Assembly: GCA_030016765.1 (NCBI GenBank)
Contig: JASEJS010000044.1
Coordinates: 1-5,810, forward strand
DNA: 5,810 nt
DNA from: Patescibacteria group bacterium
Lineage (GTDB): Bacteria > Patescibacteriota > Minisyncoccia > Minisyncoccales > JASEJS01
Direction: 5' to 3'
Position 1 is the stretch's first letter. Each line of letters begins with the position of its first letter. Shown in pieces: positions 1 through 4,613 of this stretch. The translations under genes were made by a program, and so were the position numbers. A model generated the notes under the pieces. It worked only from the letters and a program-made list of their open reading frames with translations. It was not told the origin of the DNA and made no database searches.

Positions 1-2
1 TT

Positions 3-74
3 AAAAGCTATCCATTGGCTAAATTTAAAGAGAAAGCGAGAATTAAAGAAAAAGATCAAATAAGAAATATTTAA
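3..74 (+). CDS. Possible 3' end of a plus-strand gene, unidentified
   Basis: The third frame is open from the window edge to a TAA at 72-74. It gives about 23 residues, lysine-rich and charged, beginning KSYPLAKFKE and ending in RNI. The composition resembles a normal basic C-terminal tail, but the piece is too short to assign a family. The first frame is also open, to a TAA at 61-63, and also gives a basic tail, so the reading frame is not certain. If real, this gene converges on the aspartate kinase, and the hairpin at 211-232 could serve both directions. Identification needs the sequence to the left of the window. Confidence 0.25.
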   Translation, partial: KSYPLAKFKEKARIKEKDQIRNI

Positions 75-202
75 ATTTTAATTAGATTTAATCAAGAAGA
101 AGTATCAAAAGAAAAGACAGAATCTCAGAATATGCCGATGAGGAAACCTTAAAAAGTGCTTTTGAAGGAAGAAAATAAAATAGAATCTCAATTCTTTTGA
201 AT
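75..202. other. AT-rich intergenic stretch with possible coding remnant
   Basis: No complete gene is visible here. On the plus strand one frame is open from 92 to a TAA at 176-178 and reads like real protein near its end (ISEYADEETLKSAFEGRK), but there is no ATG and a stop lies just upstream at 89-91. It may be the decayed 3' end of a gene, or chance in AT-rich DNA. A weak inverted repeat, AATTC-TTTT-GAATT, lies at 190-203. I recognise no RNA gene. Confidence 0.25.
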
Positions 203-232
203 TAAAAAATAGAGGGTGGTGAAAAACCCTCT
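203..232 (-). terminator. Rho-independent terminator of the aspartate kinase gene
   Basis: On the minus strand, right after the TAA stop of the kinase (235-233), a perfect 7-bp stem AGAGGGT/ACCCTCT (232-226 with 217-211) encloses an 8-nt loop. It is followed by A and then six T residues (209-204). A stem plus U-run immediately after a stop codon is the standard intrinsic terminator layout. On the plus strand the stem is followed by a weaker T-rich run, so some bidirectional function is possible. Confidence 0.8.
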
Positions 233-1471
233 TTATTCATTAGACAGAAGATCAAACTCTTTAGCTAAAGCCTGAGCTGCCTCTTTTAAGGAATCTTTTT
301 TAACTGCTACCCAGATCGTATTTCCACTGCTACCAAGAGCTTCGATATTTACCCTTACATTTCCCAGACTCTCAAATATTCTAGCCAGATAACCAGGCTC
401 TTCTGCCATCAAAGGAGATACTATGGTTAGCTGAACAATATCGGAAAGTTCAAATATTGTTATCCCTCCAGCCACCCCTTTTTTCTTCACTCTCTCTAGG
501 CCGGCTAAAACATGAAGTCGATCCTCTGGAGATGAAATGAGATTAATCTCGGCTGTCGTTTCTCCCGTCCCTTGAATGCTATCCCCAAGATTAATCTCTC
601 TCAAGGGATGAAAGATAACTGCTGCTATCCCTGGTTGGTTAGAAACATTGGAAATCTTGAACAACACTCTCTTTCGAATAGCTATTGCTGGCTGGAACCA
701 AAACCTCTCCATCTCCTCTAAAGTGCTTCCAGAGTAAATTAGGGTCCCACCGGTTGTTTGGCCAATACTTGGACTCAGCAGGACCTTAATTTTCACCCCG
801 AGGTTTTGGGCTAAGGCCACTGCCCGAGCCATAATCACTTTAGCTCCAGCACTAGCCAGCTGAGCCATATGACTGTAAGTAATGGTTGAAAATCTCTTAG
901 CATTAGGTACCACATCGGGATCAATAGTATAAATTCCATCGACATCTTTATAAAGCTCGCACTCATCTAGGCCCAAGCTGGCAGCTAAAGCAACAGCGGT
1001 AGCGTCAGAGCCTCCTCGACCAAGAGTAATTATTCTATCAGTTCCCTCAATATTCCCTTGAAAGCCTGCCACTATTGGTATTTTGCCTTGAGCCAGAAAC
1101 TCCTCTATCACGCTGCTTTTTCGAACTCTTTTTACTCTCCCATTCGAATCCGTCTCCAAGCCAATCTGCCAACCAGTAAGAGAAATTGCCTCCATCCCTA
1201 AAGCCCTAATTGTGATGGCCAATAGGGAAGCAGCCTGTTGTTCTCCTGTTGCCAGAAGATTATCTAGTTCGTCTCTCGGTGGTTCGCCGCCAAAGACTTG
1301 CCTGGCAAGTTGGATCAACTGGTCGGTTGTCTTGCCCATGGCTGAGATAACCACTACGACTTTCTTTCCTGTCTGCGCTACCTTGACGATATGTTCAGCT
1401 ACTTTCCTCATTTTCTCAAAATCAGCAATCGATTCGCCACCATACTTCTGAACGACAATTTCCTTATTCAT
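233..1471 (-). CDS. lysC: Aspartate kinase (monofunctional, two ACT domains)
   Basis: Aspartate kinase phosphorylates L-aspartate with ATP to give 4-aspartyl phosphate, the entry step to lysine, threonine, methionine and diaminopimelate. Counting from the upstream ATG, the N-terminal amino-acid-kinase domain shows KYGGES (10-15), ATGEQQ (75-80), SLTGWQIG (98-105), ITLGRGGSDATA (149-160), the nucleotide-site segment LYKDVDGIYTIDPDVV (174-189) and ASAGAKVIMARAV (207-219). Two ACT regulatory domains follow, about 265-335 and 347-410, which suggests feedback control by an end-product amino acid. The length of about 412 residues fits the LysC class. Two ATGs stand in tandem. I chose the second (1471) because the AGGAGG lies 6 nt from it but only 3 nt from the first (1474). 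The motif usually written KFGGTS reads KYGGES here. The gene has its own promoter and terminator, no other aspartate-pathway gene is in view, and its GC content is visibly above its neighbours', so horizontal acquisition is plausible. Confidence 0.95.
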   Translation of the reverse strand: MNKEIVVQKYGGESIADFEKMRKVAEHIVKVAQTGKKVVVVISAMGKTTDQLIQLARQVFGGEPPRDELDNLLATGEQQAASLLAITIRALGMEAISLTGWQIGLETDSNGRVKRVRKSSVIEEFLAQGKIPIVAGFQGNIEGTDRIITLGRGGSDATAVALAASLGLDECELYKDVDGIYTIDPDVVPNAKRFSTITYSHMAQLASAGAKVIMARAVALAQNLGVKIKVLLSPSIGQTTGGTLIYSGSTLEEMERFWFQPAIAIRKRVLFKISNVSNQPGIAAVIFHPLREINLGDSIQGTGETTAEINLISSPEDRLHVLAGLERVKKKGVAGGITIFELSDIVQLTIVSPLMAEEPGYLARIFESLGNVRVNIEALGSSGNTIWVAVKKDSLKEAAQALAKEFDLLSNE

Positions 1472-1477
1472 CATCTC

Positions 1478-1483
1478 CCTCCT
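1478..1483 (-). promoter_or_regulatory. Strong Shine-Dalgarno of the aspartate kinase gene
   Basis: A full AGGAGG on the minus strand lies 6 nt before the ATG at 1471 and 3 nt before the ATG at 1474, which favours the inner start. It is the only clear full-consensus ribosome binding site in the window; the other genes start without one. Confidence 0.75.
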
Positions 1484-1504
1484 TTCTTATTTAAACCGAA
1501 AAGA

Positions 1505-1518
1505 GCTAATTAATTAGC
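1505..1518. repeat. 14-nt perfect palindrome in the aspartate kinase leader
   Basis: GCTAATTAATTAGC is its own reverse complement. It lies between the predicted promoter (1536-1563) and the ribosome binding site. As DNA it could be an operator for a dimeric repressor. As RNA it could fold as GCTAA-TTAA-TTAGC followed by TCTTTT, a weak attenuator-like shape. In AT-rich DNA chance is also possible. No function can be assigned from sequence alone. Confidence 0.4.
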
Positions 1519-1535
1519 CCTCCCCTGACTTTTTT

Positions 1536-1563
1536 ATTTTACTATTTTTCAGTAAAAAATCAA
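1536..1563 (-). promoter_or_regulatory. Predicted sigma-70-type promoter for the aspartate kinase gene
   Basis: On the minus strand, TTGATT (1563-1558, 4 of 6 matches to TTGACA) is followed after 16 nt by TAAAAT (1541-1536, 5 of 6 matches to TATAAT). It lies in the 100-nt gap after rplU, and transcription would begin near 1529, giving a leader of about 55 nt. The spacer overlaps a 7-bp inverted repeat, TTTTACT/AGTAAAA (1537-1543 with 1551-1557). That repeat could instead be an operator or a poor terminator for rplU, although no clean U-run follows it. AT-rich DNA gives many such matches. Confidence 0.4.
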
Positions 1564-1573
1564 GGTTTAAATT

Positions 1574-1888
1574 TTATTTTGTTTCAATCTTTAAAATTTC
1601 TACTTCGGTAAAAGGCTGGCGGTGGCCCTTTTTTACTTTATATCTGATTTTTGATTTGTATTTGAAAACAATTACTTTTTTGCTTTTTCCGTGTCGAATA
1701 ATTTTCCCAGTAACTTTCACTCCCTTAATTAATGGAGTTCCAATCTCGATTTTTTTAGCTTTTTCCAAAAGCAAAACTTCAGGAAAAATTATTTCACTTC
1801 CTTCCTTTTTCTCAATTTTCTCAATTTTAATTTTTTGACCCGGAGTAACAAGATATTGTTTACCTCCAGTTCTAATTACTGCTAACAT
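1574..1888 (-). CDS. rplU: Large ribosomal subunit protein bL21
   Basis: bL21 is a 50S subunit protein that binds 23S rRNA. The 104-residue product has the usual family length of about 103. It opens with MLAVIRTGGKQYLVTPGQKI, the diagnostic N-terminus. It ends with the conserved basic stretch VFKYKSKIRYKVKKGHRQPF and then TEVEILKI, where the GHRQ.FT signature lies at 88-94. The ATG lies 2 nt after the rmuC stop and has no convincing Shine-Dalgarno, so translation is probably coupled to termination of rmuC. In many bacteria rpmA (bL27) follows rplU. Here the next gene is aspartate kinase, and no bL27 fits in the 100-nt gap, so rpmA must lie elsewhere. Confidence 0.97.
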   Translation of the reverse strand: MLAVIRTGGKQYLVTPGQKIKIEKIEKKEGSEIIFPEVLLLEKAKKIEIGTPLIKGVKVTGKIIRHGKSKKVIVFKYKSKIRYKVKKGHRQPFTEVEILKIETK

Positions 1889-1890
1889 AT

Positions 1891-2832
1891 TTATTCGTTA
1901 GTTTTCTCAATTTCCTTAGGTTTTTCTTCTTCTAACATTCTCAGGCTATCGATTCTTCCTACTAATCTACTATATCTAGATTGAACTCGGTCAGAAGCTC
2001 CTTTGGCATGATCAATGTGAGAGGCTAGAATTCCCAATTCCTCGCCAAATTTTACTGATTCTTGCTGAATTGCTTTTAAACCTTCTAAAATCTTCTTTGA
2101 GGCTTCTTCAATTTTGGCTCCCTCCAAGCCAATCATAATGATTTTTAAAAAGTAATAAAAGCTATTTGGCGAAACAAAATAAACTTTTTTATGATAACCG
2201 TACTCTAAAAGTTCTGGCTGATTTAAAGTAATCTCATAATAAACTGGTTCAGATGGCACATACATTAAGGCAAAATCCACTGTTCCTTCCTGAGGCAAAA
2301 TATATTTTTTAGAAATATCATCAATATGTTTTTTAATATCTCGAATAAATTCTCTTTGATATTGTTCTTGCTCTTCAGGTTTAGCCTGAGAAATACGCTT
2401 AAAGCCTTCCATTGAAAATTTAGAGTCAATCGGAATTATTCCTTGTTTGGTTTTAATAATAGCATCAACTATTTGGCCTTCTTGAAATTGATATTGCAGA
2501 GAAAAATTACTTTTTGGTAAAACCTGGTCCAGTAAATCCCTTAAAACTTGCTCCCCAATATTTCCTCTCAATTTAGGCGATTTTAAAAAATCCTGAAAAT
2601 CTCTCATTGTATGTCCTATTTCTTGAAGCCTTCCCAATTCCTGAGCCACTCTTCCATATCCATCTTCTACTCTTTGTCTCATTGCCTCAATGTCTTGTTT
2701 AATCATTGTCAAAGCTGATTCTTCTTTTTTTTCTTTTAAAGCTTGAGTTTCTCTTCTAATCAAAAAAATTGATATTGTCACTCCTCCAGCCACAATTAAA
2801 AATATTATTAAAATAAAGAGAAAATCTGACAT
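1891..2832 (-). CDS. rmuC: RmuC family DNA recombination/maintenance protein
   Basis: RmuC proteins limit DNA inversion or recombination at short inverted repeats in E. coli. They carry a nuclease-like core of the PD-(D/E)XK type, though the biochemical activity is poorly defined. Counting from a possible TTG start at 2856, a single membrane helix spans about 10-33. A short coiled coil follows (about 36-90), then the RmuC core. That core has LRGNIGEQVLRDLL (97-109, Glu102), VDAII (130-134, Asp131) and IPIDSKF (141-147, Asp144 and Lys146), plus FALMYVPSE (195-203) and YFVSPNSFY (226-234). The acidic residues and Lys match the expected active-site pattern. I chose the ATG at 2832 (313 residues) because it puts the helix right at the N-terminus; the TTG adds eight residues. 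Neither start has a good Shine-Dalgarno. A weak TTGATT/TATTTT pair (2867-2862, 2844-2839) would give a nearly leaderless message. rplU follows after 2 nt. Confidence 0.93.
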   Translation of the reverse strand: MSDFLFILIIFLIVAGGVTISIFLIRRETQALKEKKEESALTMIKQDIEAMRQRVEDGYGRVAQELGRLQEIGHTMRDFQDFLKSPKLRGNIGEQVLRDLLDQVLPKSNFSLQYQFQEGQIVDAIIKTKQGIIPIDSKFSMEGFKRISQAKPEEQEQYQREFIRDIKKHIDDISKKYILPQEGTVDFALMYVPSEPVYYEITLNQPELLEYGYHKKVYFVSPNSFYYFLKIIMIGLEGAKIEEASKKILEGLKAIQQESVKFGEELGILASHIDHAKGASDRVQSRYSRLVGRIDSLRMLEEEKPKEIEKTNE

Positions 2833-2870
2833 TAATTCAAAATAACATTTTCTCAAAATTTAATCAAAAG

Positions 2871-2891
2871 GAACGAGAACGGTTCTCGTTC
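2871..2891. repeat. REP-like palindrome, copy 1 (after the transposase)
   Basis: The 10-nt arm GAACGAGAAC, one central G, and the exact reverse complement of the arm. It abuts tandem TAA stops of the transposase (2897-2892). Read on the minus strand it is followed by CTTTTG, so it might act as a weak terminator. It has the same core as copy 2, but its outer flanks are not extended symmetrically. Confidence 0.85.
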
Positions 2892-2894
2892 TTA

Positions 2895-3602
2895 TTATTC
2901 AATCGCTACTTGATTGAAATCAGCTGATTCTTTTTTAAATTGGAGCCAACCATTTACAAATTCTTGGCAGCCTTTAAATCCATCCATGATTTTAGTTAAA
3001 AATTCTCGATTAGTTAAGGAAGGGAAATTTTTCTTTTCTAAATAATCCGGATAACTAGACCATTTATAATTTTCTAAAAAATTAATCACTTTTTTAATTT
3101 CTTTAATTCCCTTTTCTTTCCAATTAGGAACTATTAATGAGACTGGATTAGAGTGAATATAAACAAAAACAGTTTTTAATTGTTCTTGAGTTTTAATATG
3201 AACTATTCTGTATTTTCCTTGAAAAATATGACCAGTTCTTTTGTATTTTTTATTATAATAAATTCCATACCCTGCCCCAATTTTTCTCATAAACTTACTA
3301 ATTCCACCTTCTCGAAGTTGTCTAACTAATAAATGAACATGATTTGGCATCAAACAAAAAGCTAAAATTTCCACTAGCATTTTCCTCTTTTTCTTTAAAG
3401 GAACGAGAACGGTTCTCGTTCCTTTAATTATTTTTGATTTACGATGAGTAGAAATTACTGGATCATCATCATTAAATTCAAATAAATCGTGGATCATCCT
3501 TAATTTATCTTTTTTATCTCGAAAAAGCTTTAAACCTTCTATTGCTCGAATTACAATATGATATATTTCTCCATTAATTAATTGTGGACGTTTAATTGGC
3601 AT
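2895..3602 (-). CDS. Y1/HUH single-strand transposase, REP-associated (RAYT-like)
   Basis: This family cuts and joins single-stranded DNA at hairpins through a catalytic tyrosine and a metal-binding HUH pair. Over 235 residues one sees an N-terminal strand GEIYHIVIRA (11-20), then LVEILAFCLMPNHVHLLV (76-93) with the HUH pair His88/His90. A tyrosine-rich helix GYGIYYNKKY (111-120) probably supplies the nucleophile (Tyr112, Tyr115 or Tyr116). Further family marks are RTGHIFQGKY (122-131), YIHSNPVSLI (148-157) and YKWSSYPDYL (179-188). All core motifs are intact, so the enzyme may be active. It is longer than IS200 TnpA (about 150 residues) and closer to RAYT proteins, with an extended C-terminus. 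Residues 59-70 (IKGTRTVLVPLK) are encoded by an internal copy of the palindrome that flanks the gene. No good Shine-Dalgarno is seen; a TATAAA lies at 3620-3615. Confidence 0.92.
   Translation of the reverse strand: MPIKRPQLINGEIYHIVIRAIEGLKLFRDKKDKLRMIHDLFEFNDDDPVISTHRKSKIIKGTRTVLVPLKKKRKMLVEILAFCLMPNHVHLLVRQLREGGISKFMRKIGAGYGIYYNKKYKRTGHIFQGKYRIVHIKTQEQLKTVFVYIHSNPVSLIVPNWKEKGIKEIKKVINFLENYKWSSYPDYLEKKNFPSLTNREFLTKIMDGFKGCQEFVNGWLQFKKESADFNQVAIE
3395..3427. repeat. REP-like palindrome, copy 2, in frame inside the transposase gene
   Basis: This is a perfect 33-nt inverted repeat: 16-nt arms (TTAAAG followed by GAACGAGAAC) around one central base. The core is identical to copy 1, and the right half plus flank (3412-3429) is identical to 3633-3650 of copy 3 over 18 nt. 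It lies wholly within the coding sequence, spans codons 59-70 and keeps the reading frame. It sits in the variable segment between the first strand of the Y1 fold and the HUH strand, where extra residues should be tolerated. Confidence 0.9.
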
Positions 3603-3621
3603 GAAGACAATGCACTTTATA

Positions 3622-3642
3622 GAACGAGAAACGTTCTCGTTC
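3622..3642. repeat. REP-like palindrome, copy 3 (before the transposase)
   Basis: Arms GAACGAGAA and TTCTCGTTC flank a three-base centre ACG, where copies 1 and 2 have CGG. The hairpin is thus 9 bp instead of 10 and the centre is altered. It lies 20 nt upstream of the transposase ATG, next to a TATAAA box (3620-3615), so protein bound here could affect transcription of the gene. Confidence 0.85.
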
Positions 3643-3656
3643 CTTTAATTTTAATA

Positions 3657-4613
3657 TTATTTGGTGAAAATTTCAACTAAAACAAAGGTAATATAAATTC
3701 CTAGTAAAAAGAAGGCTTCTTTTTTGGTGATTTTCCGGTCGGTTCGGACAAAAAAGAGGAAAAAGATAGCAGAGATTATTAGAAAAAATCTGCCAATGGC
3801 AAAGGGTGAAAAGTCTAAAATTTCAATTGGGCAAATGAAAGAAACTATTCCCAAAACTAAAGTAGCCGGAACAATTACTGCTCCCATTAAATCTCCAAGA
3901 ATCATCCAAGTTTGACCTTTTTTGGCGGCGGCAATGGCAAAATAGATTTCAGGTAAAGCATTTCCTAAGCCAACAATCAAAATTCCAATTAAAGCTAAAG
4001 GGAAATTTAAACTTTGAGCAAAAAAGGAGGCTGATCTCACTACTCCTTCAGCAGCGAAAAGCAAAAATATTACTCCTAAAATTACTTTCCCCAGATCTTT
4101 AAGAAAAATCTTAAATTCTTTAATAATGGGAATTTTTTGATTGGTATAAATGGCAGTAAATCTCTCTTTTTTTGAAAAAAGCCAAAAAATATAAAAGAAA
4201 AAAACCAAAATTAAAGTTAAAGCATCTCCCCTACCCAAAGTTCCATCTAAAATTAAAAGCAGAGGCAAAATGGCAATAGTAATAGTAAAAATGGAAGTAG
4301 TTTGAACAGTTCGGCTCTCAGCTGGCAGTCCTTTAGCAATTAAAGTGGCGATAGCTACAGCTAAGGTTAAGTCAACTAAGTTTCCACCGACAATATCCCC
4401 AAAAGAAAGTTGGGGAATTTTATGGAAGGCAGAAGAAATTCCAACAAAAAAATTGGGAATGGTAGCCCCAAAGGCAATCACCAAAAAAGCAACAACAAAT
4501 TCTCTCCAGCCTAAAAATTTAGATATTCTCATTAAAGCTGAAACTAAAAGGTTGCCAGACCAAAGCAATAAAGCTAAAGAAATCAAAAAAAGCAAAATAT
4601 AAAAGAAAATCAT
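3657..4613 (-). CDS. Sodium/calcium exchanger family (CaCA) membrane protein, divergent
   Basis: CaCA proteins exchange cations, usually Ca2+ for Na+ or H+, across the cytoplasmic membrane. The 318 residues form about ten hydrophobic helices with the two inverted alpha repeats of the family. Alpha-1 has GATIPNFFVGISSA (49-62) and FGDIVGGNLVDLTLA (71-85). Alpha-2 has GLGNALPEIYFAIAAA (215-230) and LGDLMGAVIVPATLVLG (239-255). The usual GTSLPE acidic residue is Asn54 in alpha-1 but kept as Glu222 in alpha-2. The second ligand position is Asp81 in alpha-1 and Pro249 in alpha-2. One acidic residue is therefore missing from each repeat, and the transported ion is uncertain. The ATG overlaps the upstream permease stop as ATGA, indicating translational coupling. 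Family assignment is good; the substrate is unknown. Confidence 0.88.
   Translation of the reverse strand: MIFFYILLFLISLALLLWSGNLLVSALMRISKFLGWREFVVAFLVIAFGATIPNFFVGISSAFHKIPQLSFGDIVGGNLVDLTLAVAIATLIAKGLPAESRTVQTTSIFTITIAILPLLLILDGTLGRGDALTLILVFFFYIFWLFSKKERFTAIYTNQKIPIIKEFKIFLKDLGKVILGVIFLLFAAEGVVRSASFFAQSLNFPLALIGILIVGLGNALPEIYFAIAAAKKGQTWMILGDLMGAVIVPATLVLGIVSFICPIEILDFSPFAIGRFFLIISAIFFLFFVRTDRKITKKEAFFLLGIYITFVLVEIFTK

Larger units (their letters stand above)
2871..3642 (-). mobile_element. Putative palindrome-bounded RAYT/IS200-like element
   Basis: A transposase gene of the single-tyrosine HUH family lies between two copies of the same palindrome (2871-2891 and 3622-3642). It sits between an ion exchanger gene and rmuC. 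Elements of this type move as single strands, recognise hairpins at their ends, and usually make no target duplication. The exact ends cannot be set from one copy. RAYT genes in other bacteria are often domesticated and flanked by REP sequences without being self-mobile, so this may be a resident REP/RAYT locus and not an active insertion sequence. Confidence 0.55.

Noticed and set aside
119..190. Direct repeat AGAATCTCA at 119-127 and 182-190
   Set aside because: Only nine bases are shared, the flanks do not match, and such short repeats are expected by chance in biased sequence.
1212..1451. Plus-strand open frame of 79 codons opposite the aspartate kinase gene
   Set aside because: It lies wholly antisense to a kinase gene with clear motifs, and its translation (serine- and cysteine-rich, no domain) looks like the shadow of the coding strand.
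1537..1557. Intrinsic terminator of rplU
   Set aside because: The 7-bp stem is AT-rich and on the minus strand is followed by TAAAA instead of a U-run. It overlaps a better promoter match.
1475..1573. Lysine riboswitch upstream of the aspartate kinase gene
   Set aside because: The known riboswitch needs well over 150 nt. The gap to rplU is about 100 nt and shows none of its conserved helices.
2833..2856. TTG at 2856 as the rmuC start
   Set aside because: It would add eight residues before the membrane helix, with no Shine-Dalgarno support; the ATG at 2832 fits the helix position better. The choice remains uncertain.
2871..3642. CRISPR array formed by the three palindromes
   Set aside because: The copies are hundreds of bases apart with a gene between them, vary in their centres, and have no regular spacers.
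4345..4602. Plus-strand open frame opposite the exchanger gene, with similar ones at 1656-1838, 3724-3915 and 4845-5090
   Set aside because: All are antisense to well-supported genes and give lysine- or phenylalanine-rich low-complexity peptides typical of AT-rich shadow frames.
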